NCBI GenBank assembly: GCA_022799935.1
Contig: JAAWPK010000013.1
Coordinates: 1 to 35,970, forward strand
DNA length: 35,970 nt
From: Clostridia bacterium
Lineage (GTDB): Bacteria; Bacillota; Clostridia; TANB77; CAG-508
Direction of reading: 5' to 3'
The position numbers and the translations under genes were made by a program. The notes below the pieces were generated by a model. The model was not told the origin of the DNA, ran no database searches, and saw only the letters and a list, made by a program, of their open reading frames with translations. Shown one piece after another: positions 28,081 through 35,970 of the stretch. How positions within the stretch are numbered: position 1 is the first letter of the stretch; every line of letters begins with the position of its first letter.

Positions 28081-29170
28081 CTATCTTTCTAATTCTATAT
28101 AAAATTCTATCCATTCACTATCATTCTTTGCATGAATCTTACCACCGGTGAAGTTCTATTATTTCCTTTGTTATTGCAAGTCCTAATCCTGTTCCTCCTG
28201 TATCTGTTGCTCTAGAACTATCTATTCTATAAAATTTATCAAATATCTTATCTAATTTATAATCAGGTATTTTATCTCCCTTATTTTTAAATATAGCATA
28301 TATTCTACCTTCTTTTTCTAATAAATCTATTACTATATCTGTTCCTTCATAACTATAATATATAGCATTTCTTACAAGATTTCCAAAAGCTCTTGCAAGT
28401 TTATCTCCATCTCCTAACATATATAAATGTTCAGGGGTATTTACAGAGTATTTTAGATTTCTTTCTTGAAGCATAGGATAGAACTCATCAAGTACTTGCC
28501 CTATAAGGAATGATAAATCAATATTTTGCTTACTTATTGGCATATCATGTAAATTATATTTTGTAATTTCAAAGAATTGATTTGTAAGCTCTTCAAGCCT
28601 TAGTGATTTATCTAATGCTATTTTCATATATTTTTCTTTTAAGGGATAAGATATTTCCTTTTCTTCTGTAAGAAGTGTTAAATATCCTATTACTGATGTT
28701 AAAGGTGTTTTTAAATCATGAGCCATATACATTATTAAATCATCTTTTTTCTTATTTGCATCATCAGCAGCTTTTTTACTTGTTATCAAATCTATTCGAA
28801 GCTTATTTAATTTGCTTTCTATTATAGCTAATTCACTAGATAATTTTATATCTTCTTCTGGCTTTTTTAAAATATTATCCATAGCTGAAATTACCTCTAT
28901 AATATTATTATTTAAGTTCCTTACTACAAAAAAAGATACAATTGCTATAACTATAAAGTATGCTATACTTATAAGGAAATCTTTTTTAGATACGCAAAAC
29001 AAATAAAAGCTTCTACTATACTCGGAAACACTATTTGCTAATATATCATTAAAAAGGCCATCGACTAATATACTAAGTAGCCAAATAGAAAATAAGCTAT
29101 ATGCAATTATCTTAAGTACAGCTTTTATAGCTATAGTTGTCTTTAATCTTATAAAATCTTTATTATTCAA
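28081..29170 (-). CDS. VanS-like sensor histidine kinase, with one CGGT +1 site
   Basis: Two membrane segments (about 13-36 and 65-87) precede a HAMP-like linker. The DHp motif is YMAHDLKTPLTSVIGYL, the N box NLVRNAIYYS, and the G boxes KIFDKFYR and GGTGLGLAI. CGGT at plus 28144-28147 (after CAC) gives IIELHGGKIHAKNDS, Gly342, the usual HGG-I-x-A end of the kinase domain. Length 362 residues. Unshifted it stops after RW. It overlaps the response regulator by 8 bases. Sequence style matches VanS, but there are no van ligase genes, so the signal is unknown. Confidence 0.92.
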
Positions 29171-29843
29171 TTTTGTATCCCACTCCCCATACTGTTTTTA
29201 TAAATTTAGGTTTTTTAGTATCCTCATTTAGTTTTTCTCTTATTCTCCTAATATGTACCATTATAGTATTATTACTATCTAAATACTTTTCTTTCCATAC
29301 ATTTTCAAAAAGTTCTTCTGATGGAACAACACATCCTTTATGTTTTGCAAGATATAAAAGTATATCAAATTCTAATGGTGTTAATTCGACTTTTTGATCA
29401 TATAATAGACATTCATGCTTATCTTCATTCATCTCTAATCCGTCAATATATATTTTTTCATCTTCACTTTTTTCATTGTACTTTGTATATCTTCTAACAG
29501 CTGATTTTACTCTAGCGACTAATTCTAGTGGGTTAAAAGGCTTAGTTATATAGTCATCTGCACCAAGCGTTAATCCCTCTATTTTATCTTTATCTTGTAT
29601 TTTAGCTGTAAGCATTATAACAGGAAATTTTAATCCTTTATCTCTAATATACTTGCATATTTCAAATCCATCTACTCCTTTTATCATAACATCGAGAATT
29701 GCAAAATCTAATTTCTTAGTATTTATGCATTCTATTGCCTCTCTAGATTCATAAAATTTGTATACTGTATAATTTTCATTTTTTAAATATAGTTCTACTA
29801 AATCTGCAATCTCCTTTTCATCATCTAATACTAATACATTCAT
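29163..29843 (-). CDS. VanR-like OmpR-family response regulator
   Basis: A receiver domain with phosphoacceptor Asp in AILDVMIKG and Lys in ITKPFNP, then a winged-helix domain ending in TVWGVGYKIE. Length 226 residues. It heads a two-gene operon with the kinase and is divergent from a C39-like peptidase gene that it probably controls. An out-of-frame CGG (IDGLEM, near 29443) is not recoded. Confidence 0.92.
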   Translation of the reverse strand: MNVLVLDDEKEIADLVELYLKNENYTVYKFYESREAIECINTKKLDFAILDVMIKGVDGFEICKYIRDKGLKFPVIMLTAKIQDKDKIEGLTLGADDYITKPFNPLELVARVKSAVRRYTKYNEKSEDEKIYIDGLEMNEDKHECLLYDQKVELTPLEFDILLYLAKHKGCVVPSEELFENVWKEKYLDSNNTIMVHIRRIREKLNEDTKKPKFIKTVWGVGYKIE

Positions 29844-29910
29844 TGTCTTTGCTTCCTTTCATAAATCAAATTATAACATAATTTTAAAAAAAATTCTCTT
29901 TTTAGTAAAT

Positions 29911-29979
29911 AATCGTAAGAAAATCTTAAGATATATTTAATTATTTCTTAAAACTCTTTTTTTAATATCGTTGTATAAT
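29911..29979 (+). promoter_or_regulatory. Promoter with response-regulator-like repeats upstream of the C39-like gene
   Basis: On the plus strand CTTAAG (29925-29930) and CTTAAA (29947-29952) recur 22 bases apart, next to GTAAGAAAAT (from 29915). They precede an extended -10 TGTATAAT (TATAAT 29974-29979) that lacks a recognisable -35. This fits a promoter activated by the divergent VanR-like regulator. Confidence 0.5.
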
Positions 29980-30006
29980 AAAGACAAGGATTGAGGTGGA
30001 TTTTAT

Positions 30007-30807
30007 TTGAAAAAAATTAGAAAAAGTAAATTAAAATTTGGTAGGATACTAATTCTATTGTTAATAATCTTTATTTGTACATTTTTATCTATAAAGTTTT
30101 GCATATCTTTAATAGAAGAAAATATAGGAGAAGAATTAGGTACAACATTTGCAAATATAACTAAAGTGGCTTCTGGACAGCCACAATATAAACCCATACA
30201 TGAAGATACAAATGTAAACTACGGTGGGAAGCGGAAAGGAAAAAATTTCTGGAAAAGATCGGCTATTCTACTACTTTTACCACTATAGATAAAAATAAAA
30301 AAGTATATAGTGAATATAAACAAAATGGTAATTCTTCTTGGAGCCAGTTAGAATACTGGGATAACAATATGGAAACTAGTCGGATGTGGAATTACTGCTA
30401 TGTCTATTATATTAAGTGGATATGGTAAAGAATATACACCAAATGATTTAAGAGAAAGATATTTTCCTGTACTTAATGGAGAAAAGATTTCAAATGAACT
30501 TTCTAAAACTTTTGGCATAAAAAATTCAGATTTTTATTTTGATCAAGTTCATTTATCTAATAAAAATATTAAAAATCATTTAGCAACTAATAGACCTATT
30601 TTAATATGTGTCTGGAATAAACCAGAAGAAAACAGATGGACAACAGCTTCACATTATATGGTGCTTCTTGCAACTGATGGATATGATAAAGTGTATCTTT
30701 CCAATCCAAATGGACTTGAAGAAGAATATAAAGCTTCTGGATGGTATGACATAAATGAAATAACTCCTTATATTGCAAAAGCATTGTTTATAGAAAGTTA
30801 TAAATAG
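30007..30807 (+). CDS. Exported C39-like cysteine peptidase, with three +1 sites
   Basis: A membrane segment (about 13-36) precedes a papain-like C39_2 domain. The TTG start at 30007 has GAGGTGG 7 bases upstream. CGGA at 30232-30235 (after AAG) gives YGGKGKEKISG, Gly76. CGGC at 30260-30263 (after GAT) gives GKDGYSTTF, Gly85. CGGA at 30381-30384 (after AGT) gives ETSGCGITAMS, Gly125, directly before the likely nucleophile Cys126. The catalytic His is in ASHYMVLLATDG, followed by SNPNG. Corrected length is 265 residues. Read normally the gene splits and the active-site Cys is in neither open frame's start region. Substrate unknown. Confidence 0.88.
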
Positions 30808-30824
30808 TTTATTAATTTAATGTA

Positions 30825-30852
30825 AAAAGGTAGCTGTTGCAAGCTACCTTTT
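30825..30852. terminator. Bidirectional terminator between convergent genes
   Basis: Perfect 11-bp stem AAAAGGTAGCT/AGCTACCTTTT with a 6-base loop, between the C39-like gene (+) and pncB (-). Confidence 0.88.
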
Positions 30853-30870
30853 AATATATATTTCTATATG

Positions 30871-32299
30871 CTAAATTTTATTTAACATTTCTGTTTTTAA
30901 ATTATACAACTCCAAAGATAAGTCAACATAGTACTTTTGAGGATTATTTAATCTTTTTACCTCTTCCCAAATTGTTTTTAAATCTTGTTTAGAATATTCT
31001 GCAATTTCTTTTAATTCAGGAGATTTATATATTAGTTTACCATTTTCAAATATCTTTTCTTGAAGTTCTTTTGTATAATAATTTGTTAATATCTTTCTCT
31101 TCCAAGTATCTTTAGGATCAAATATCTCATAATTGCCTTTTGGGACATTTTCATCTTTAAGCATTATAACATCAGCTAAAGCATAATTTGTGTCTTTAGA
31201 ATAGAATCTAACAGTTTTCTTGAAGCTTGGATTTGTTATCTTCTCTGAATTTTCACTTATCTTTATTTTAGGGATTATTTTTCCATTTCTTTCAATTGCA
31301 GCTAACTTATATACACCACCAAATACTGTATCACTTTTTGCTGTAATTAGGTTTTCTCCAACACCAAATGAGTCTACCTCAGCCTGTTGCTCTAATAAAG
31401 ATGTTATTAAGTATTCATCTAATGAATTTGTAACACATATTTTGCAATCTTCATAACCTGCATTATCTAAGACCTTTCTTACTTTTTTTGAAAGATATGC
31501 TAAATCTCCACTATCTATTCTAACTGCAACAGGTCTTATTCCTTTTGGCTTTAAAATTTCATCAAATACTTTTATTGCATTTGGAAGTCCACTTTTTAAA
31601 ATATTATATGTATCTATTAGAAATGTACAAGAATTTGGATAAAGCTCAGCATAAGCTTTAAAAGCTTCGTATTCATTATCAAAACTTTGTATCCAACTAT
31701 GTGCCATTGTTCCACTTACAGGCACATTAAATTCTTTTGCTGTTAAACTGCATGATGTTCCGTACAGCTCCTCCAATTACTGCAGCTCTTGCGCCATATA
31801 TTGCAGCAGATACTCCATGAGCTCTTCTTGCACCAAATTCCATTATAGGTCTTCCTTTTGCTGCTCTTACTATTCTGCTCGTCTTTGTAGAAATTAAACT
31901 TTGGTGATTTATCATAACCAGAAGAGTTGTTTCTAAGAGCTGAGCTTCAACTATTGGCGCTCTTACTGTTACAAGTGGTTCATTTGGAAATACAACTGTT
32001 CCTTCTGGTATTGCCCATATATCTCCTGTAAATTTAAAATTTGATAAATATTCTAAGTATTTTTCTGAAAACATATTTTGACTTCTTAGATATTCGATAT
32101 TTTCTTTATCAAAGCTTAAATTTTGAACAAAATCTATTATTTGCTCTAGTCCAGATACTATGGCATATCCCCCTTTATCTGGTACATTTCTAAAGAATAT
32201 ATCAAAATATGCAATGTCTTTATTTCCTTTTTCAAAATATCCATTTGACATAGTAAATTCATAGAAATCTGCAAGTAATTCTAATTTTTCCTGTTTCAT
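30871..32299 (-). CDS. pncB: Nicotinate phosphoribosyltransferase, with one CGGA +1 site
   Basis: Converts nicotinate and PRPP to nicotinate mononucleotide in NAD salvage. Visible are TDFYEFTMS-like LADFYEFTMSNGYF, FGARRAHG, GTMAHSWIQ and RIDSGDLAYLSK. CGGA at plus 31759-31762 (after GTA) gives IGGAVGTSCSLTAKEF, Gly180, joining the two halves. Length 475 residues. Unshifted it stops about ten residues later. It lies 13 bases downstream of the nicotinamidase-like gene, so both act in one operon. Confidence 0.93.
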
Positions 32300-32312
32300 A
32301 TTATATTCCCCC

Positions 32313-32882
32313 CTATATTATATCAATTCCTGCTTGTTTCATAAGTTTGAATGCTATTTCATTATATTCTTCTCTATTATGCCAAGGTGCATCATATGTC
32401 TCTACTGCATTTTTAGGAACAGTTATTTTTATATTTAAATCGTTTTGATCAAAGTAATTTTGTAGTGGTATTGCTAAATTTAATATACAAATATCTGTAC
32501 AACAGCCTATTATAACTACTTCCTTTAAGTTATTCATTTTTTTAATATCTTCTAAGAAATTTAGAGCGTACATTGTGCTTGTTGAATTTTTGGTATATAC
32601 TAAAGCATTACTTTCAAATTCTTTTAATTCTTCTATAAGTTCTGATTCAAAAGTTCCTTTTATACAATGTTTTGGAAATTTTTTGAATTCTGCACAGTTC
32701 TCTTCATGACAATCTTTTATTATAGTAATTTTTTCATTATTTCCATTTACTTCTTTCATTAATTTTATATGTTCTGGAATAATATGTTCTATATAATTAT
32801 CTGCCATTGCACCTTTTTTTACAAATCCATTTACCATATCTACATTGATTAACAACTTTTCTATTTTTCCTAAATCTTTCAT
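32313..32882 (-). CDS. pncA: Nicotinamidase-like cysteine hydrolase (isochorismatase fold)
   Basis: Probably hydrolyses nicotinamide to nicotinate for PncB. The catalytic Asp is in NVDMVNGF (Asp15), the Lys in VYTKNSTS, and the nucleophile Cys in IGCCTDICI; CHEENC and PKHC provide part of the metal or substrate region. Length 189 residues. The assignment rests on the triad and on being directly upstream of pncB. No in-frame CGG. Confidence 0.85.
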   Translation of the reverse strand: MKDLGKIEKLLINVDMVNGFVKKGAMADNYIEHIIPEHIKLMKEVNGNNEKITIIKDCHEENCAEFKKFPKHCIKGTFESELIEELKEFESNALVYTKNSTSTMYALNFLEDIKKMNNLKEVVIIGCCTDICILNLAIPLQNYFDQNDLNIKITVPKNAVETYDAPWHNREEYNEIAFKLMKQAGIDII

Positions 32883-32924
32883 ATATTTACTTTCCTTTTA
32901 TATATTGATTTTAAATAATATCAC

Positions 32925-32960
32925 AAAAGGAAGTAATTTTCAATAAAATCACTTCCTTTT
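32925..32960 (-). terminator. Terminator between nadE and the pncA-pncB operon
   Basis: Stem AAAAGGAAGT/ACTTCCTTTT with an inner AT stem. A second hairpin-prone stretch (GCTAT..ATAGC and CAAG..CTTG) lies at 32975-33017. Nothing else is recognisable in 32883-33066. Confidence 0.7.
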
Positions 32961-33066
32961 TTATAATAATTTGTAAATGCTGCTATCATTCAAGCTCTCT
33001 TGGCTTTCATAGCATTTTTTCAAGCATTTCATATGTTATAAGTATATAAATAAATGCAAAGTTATT

Positions 33067-33844
33067 TTACAGTTTCTCAAGTAAATGATTTTTTCTATCA
33101 AAAGTATATATTGGTACTTTTTCTCTTTTATGTTTTGAATCATTAAATCTTCTTATAATTTCTTTTTCAGCATTTGAATCTTCCGTTTTACCTGTTTCTA
33201 TCATTTCTGCAATCTGTGAATACTTTATTCCCATTTTTTCTTCATCAGTTTGATTTCCGAAGTCCATCACTTGGTGCTTTTTTTAATATTTTTTCTGGAA
33301 CACCTAAATATTCTCCAATAGCAAGTACTTCTTCTACTGTAAAGTTTCCTAATGGATTAAAGTCATAGCCACTATCTCCCCATTTTGTTGTATAACCGAA
33401 CCATAGCCTCTGAAAGATTTCCTGTGCCGAATAACCAAATATCCTAATGTTTGAGCAGTAGCATAAAGTGTTGTCATTCTTAATCTTGGTTTTATATTTA
33501 TTCCAGCTTCTTCACTTATTTCTGTATCTTCTAAAGCTGCATTTATACTTGTTTCTAAACTTTTATATATGTCTAACAAATCAACAGTCATACTTTTTAC
33601 TCCAAATTTATCTACAACAGATTTAGCATCTTCAAAGTCAGAAAATACAGAATTACAAGGCATCATAACTGCAAGTACTTTTTCCTTTCCAAGAGCTTTG
33701 GCAGCCATTGCAATTACTGTGGCCGAATCTTTTCCTCCACTATTTCCGAACTACTACACCTTTAGCTCCTGACTTTTCTACATAATCTCTAATCCAGCAT
33801 ATTGCCCTATCTGTTTCTTTTATTAAGCTTTCTTTATCAAGCAT
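33067..33844 (-). CDS. nadE: NH3-dependent NAD+ synthetase, with four +1 sites
   Basis: Amidates deamido-NAD to NAD, the last step of the pathway served by pncA/pncB. The start at 33844 has GGAGG 7 bases upstream. CGGA at plus 33745-33748 (after GTT) gives KGVVVGNSGGKDSA, Gly33, the ATP pyrophosphatase loop. CGGC at 33426-33429 (after ATT) gives YLVIGTGNLSEA, Gly139. CGGT at 33395-33398 (after GTT) gives AMVGYTTKWGD, Gly149. CGGA at 33256-33259 (after CTT) gives PSDGLGNQTDEE, Gly195. All four restore highly conserved motifs. Length 257 residues. Out-of-frame CGGs near 33182 and 33721 do not shift. Confidence 0.96.
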
Positions 33845-33903
33845 AAAAATACCTCCTATTTGCATTAATATTACTATTTTAGATTCTTTACATGTAATTC
33901 TTC

Positions 33904-35006
33904 TTATCTCTTTATTTTTAATATTGGATGTTCTTCTACAAAATTGTCTTTTCCAATTTTTATAAGTGCTGATAATGTTTCAAGTACCATTTTTCGATCT
34001 TCAGTACTTAACATTCTATATGATTTAAACAATATCTTTGCATTTGCAAACCATGCTTCTTTTAAATCTGGAAACTTTTCTACTTTTGTTTCATTTATTA
34101 TTTTAAATATTATGTCTATTGCTTCTCCTCTTTGCTTAGGTTCTATTTGTTCTAGCCATGTTCTGATTGATTTATCTATTAATTTACTACCATTTGTAAT
34201 TTCCTTTTCATATACAAATTTCTTTCCTATAACCTGCCAAGAATACAAATCATGTTGCATAAATCCTTTTTCATTACTTTTAACTATTTTATATTTTTCC
34301 TCATGATTTAAAAGCTTTCCAAATATTGATCCTTGAGGAATATATGAATTTACTTTTTTTATTATTTCTTTGTATTCTTCAATATTAGTTATGTCTTCAC
34401 TAAATCCTGGACCATCATTATTATATATATTTATTATTCTTTTTTTAACCTCATCATTTGCAAAGATGGAAGCATATACAGCAAAATTTCCTCCTTTTGA
34501 ATGTCCACCGAACTCTTAATTTGTTTGGAAATCCCTTTGCAATCTCTTCTAGGTACTTTACTGAATCCTTTTGAGATTTCAGATGACTTCTAAAACTCAT
34601 ATTAAAATCTTCTTTCCACCCGTACTAAAGTATCATCTGTTCCTCTATATGAAACATATATGGTTTCATCTTCCATTAATATAGTTATTGCTGAAAATTG
34701 TTTTTCTTCTTCCAAATCTATTTTATTTACATATTTTGTAACTTTCATATCTCTAAATCTTCTAGTTCTAGCAAGAGCTGGAACTAGTTTATCATCATTA
34801 TTCCATAAAAAATGTATTGTATTTATATCTTTTTCTTTAAATCTTTTATTTATTTCTCTTATGGTTATTATTTCATTTTCTTCTATTATTTCATCAAATG
34901 GGAGGTATGAAAATCTAGATAAAATTAAATTATCTATTTCATTGAATTTGTCTTTTGATAAACTTAAATCTCCTCTCCATTTGAGATAGTCAAAAATATT
35001 AGGCAT
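33904..35006 (-). CDS. DUF2974 lipase-like protein, with two +1 sites
   Basis: Alpha/beta-hydrolase-like cytoplasmic protein of the Mbeg1-like family. Motifs are VSYRGTDDTL, the nucleophile elbow GHSKGGN (Ser), and the C-terminal QHDLYSWQV with later KQRGEAIDIIF. CGGG at plus 34619-34622 (after GTA) gives DDTLVGWKEDFNMS, Gly129, the only CGGG site seen. CGGT at 34507-34510 (after GTT) gives KLRVGGHSKGGN, Gly166, two residues from the nucleophile elbow. Corrected length is 366 residues. Standard reading gives unrelated N- and C-terminal fragments. Substrate unknown. Confidence 0.9.
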
Positions 35007-35018
35007 AATTTTCTCCTT

Positions 35019-35885
35019 CTAAAATTCTATTTTAGGTTTTTCATATGTAAAATTTTCATCTGTATCAATATTAAAGTTTATTATAATATTTCCTCCATAT
35101 TCGCTATTCTGTAATACCAGTTGATATTTTCCGTTCTCCTAATTCTCCATATAAATTAGACCAATTAATTTTACTACCAATATTTTCTGTTATTTCAGGT
35201 AAATTATATATTAATGGTTCTATAGTACTTTCTTTCCCAATATTTGATTTTTGTACTTCTTCCCAAATATATTCTAATCCTGTTCCGCGTAAATCCAGCA
35301 GTAGAATTTGTACTATCTTCTCCTATTCTATATCCTATTCCTGTATAATTTTCATTTTTAACTTCTTTATATATTCTATAATCATAAAAATGATAATCAT
35401 ATGGAATTTCATTTACATCTATTATGTAAAAAGATATACCCGATTTAGTAAATTCATCTATTATAATAGAAATATTATCTATTGAACTATATGCATATCT
35501 TAAAGAATTCTTTGATATTTCTATATCACTCTTATCCTTTAATATTTTAATTTTTCCAACATCTCCAAATTGTACTGGAAATGTTGTAAGAATCATTCCA
35601 TCATAATATATTAATAGTTCTTGTCCCATTTTGTACCCTACATTTCCCTTTTTAGCAAAACTTAGGACACCCAATCCTTCTTGTCCGCCTTTGAACCAAT
35701 ATAGAGTTTTCATAAACTTTTACAACAACAACTCTTTCTTGTGCAACAAAATTGTCCCATGGAAATTTTATCCCATATTCTTCTTTATTTTTTATTAAAT
35801 TGAATGATAACAGGACTATTAGGCATACTGATATAACAAATACAATTGACACTATTTTATTTATTATTTTTGTGTTTTCTTTCAT
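35019..35885 (-). CDS. Membrane-anchored protein of unknown function, with three CGGA +1 sites
   Basis: One N-terminal membrane segment (about 10-31), a small beta-rich region (about 50-105) and a C-terminal domain ending in a WSNLYGELGEGKYQL pattern that resembles bacterial Ig-like (Big_14-type) domains. CGGA at plus 35684-35687 (after AGG) gives LVQRGQEGLG, Gly67. CGGA at 35284-35287 (after ACG) gives TAGFTGTGLEY, Gly200. CGGA at 35130-35133 (after GAA) gives GELGEGKYQL, Gly251. The frame closes at 287 residues. Homology is weak, so recoding here rests on frame continuity and the third motif. 13 bases upstream of the DUF2974 gene. Confidence 0.8.
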
Positions 35886-35913
35886 AACTTCTCCTTAATA
35901 TATTATAACTTTT

Positions 35914-35942
35914 ATTATATATTAACAAAATAAAAAATACAA
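35914..35942 (-). promoter_or_regulatory. Promoter of the last gene pair
   Basis: Minus strand: TTGTAT (plus 35937-35942), 17-bp spacer, TATAAT (plus 35914-35919), followed by AAGGAG before the start at 35885. Confidence 0.6.
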
Positions 35943-35952
35943 TATAAAAAGA

Positions 35953-35970
35953 ATAAGACTTAAGTCTTAT
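35953..35970. terminator. Hairpin cut by the window end
   Basis: The last 18 bases form a perfect palindrome (ATAAGACTT/AAGTCTTAT) preceded by AAAAAGA. It is probably part of a terminator for a gene beyond the window. Confidence 0.4.

Noticed and set aside
792..35687. Systematic sequencing or assembly error inserting C before GG
   Set aside because: Out-of-frame CGGs in the same genes are intact and unshifted, and an error process cannot sense reading frame. Homopolymer runs, the usual error sites, are unaffected.
792..35687. A -2 slip after reading CGG, giving X-Gly rather than Gly alone
   Set aside because: It would add one residue at every site. Motifs such as GGHRVGISG, LSGGQQQR and LETGRTHQIR align without any extra residue.
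792..35687. Simple three-base reassignment of CGG to another amino acid
   Set aside because: Reassignment does not change frame; downstream sequence is only homologous in the +1 frame.
35681..35690. Start of a separate gene at 35713 in the last locus
   Set aside because: With the CGGA at 35684 recoded, the two overlapping frames become one continuous 287-residue protein with a membrane anchor and proper ribosome binding site.
1472..35885. Twenty broken genes as pseudogenes in a decaying genome
   Set aside because: All 37 breaks are the same motif in the same phase, none is a deletion, stop mutation or other insertion, and the affected genes include essential, highly conserved ones.
72..35885. 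Long antisense frames over most genes (for example 2185-2610, 22315-22869 on the plus strand)
   Set aside because: They are AT-rich shadows opposite well-supported genes, without ribosome binding sites or recognisable domains.
1..35970. CRISPR arrays, insertion sequences, prophage or integrated elements
   Set aside because: No repeat-spacer pattern, transposase, integrase or phage structural gene was seen on either strand.

Overview
The window is a very AT-rich stretch (roughly 28-30% G+C by eye) from an endospore-forming, Clostridia-like Firmicute. The evidence is a complete spoIIIAA-AH operon, spoIVB, AGGAGG-type ribosome binding sites, a type A RNase P RNA and mostly AGA arginine codons. 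I cannot assign a genus; an uncultured gut clostridium would fit. No tRNA, rRNA, insertion sequence, CRISPR array or prophage gene was seen.

The dominant feature is a translational anomaly. Read with the standard code, 20 of the 38 genes look frameshifted, and all 37 breaks have the same form: an in-frame CGG triplet. Dropping the C and reading the following GGN as glycine restores the conserved protein each time (for example LETGRTHQIR in the RluA-like synthase, GGHRVGISG in SpoIIIAA, LSGGQQQR in an ABC ATPase, GTGNLSEAMVGY in NadE). I found no in-frame CGG read as arginine, while at least 16 out-of-frame CGGs in the same genes cause no shift. For each gene the length modulo 3 equals the number of CGG sites modulo 3. 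The window therefore appears to use CGGN as a four-base glycine codon, or an obligatory +1 slip at an unassigned CGG. All affected CDS entries below give the full extent across these sites.

Layout. 1-1.5 kb: an RluA-like pseudouridine synthase (+) and RNase P RNA (-). 1.5-4.4 kb: asd and lysC (aspartate pathway) and a patatin-like phospholipase. 4.5-9.7 kb: the spoIIIA operon, which encodes the mother-cell side of the forespore feeding-tube channel and carries 11 CGGN sites. 9.8-15.7 kb: yebC with a long leader, a membrane-anchored unknown, a short spoIVB, tcdA, a GH25 lysozyme and a monofunctional transglycosylase. 15.9-21.1 kb: an ABC ATPase/FtsX permease/response regulator/histidine kinase operon with an 11-bp direct repeat at its promoter. 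21.1-24.6 kb: a DUF1287 protein and a metal-efflux operon (CadC-type repressor, HMA protein, P-type ATPase) with a clear operator.

24.7-27.5 kb: a pentapeptide-repeat protein and an ABC-F protein in one operon, then a small helical protein. 27.6-30.8 kb: an HTH membrane protein and a VanRS-like two-component pair divergent from a C39-like peptidase. 30.9-33.8 kb: NAD salvage (pncB, nicotinamidase, nadE). 33.9-35.9 kb: a DUF2974 lipase-like protein and a membrane-anchored unknown. Nearly all genes lie on the minus strand.
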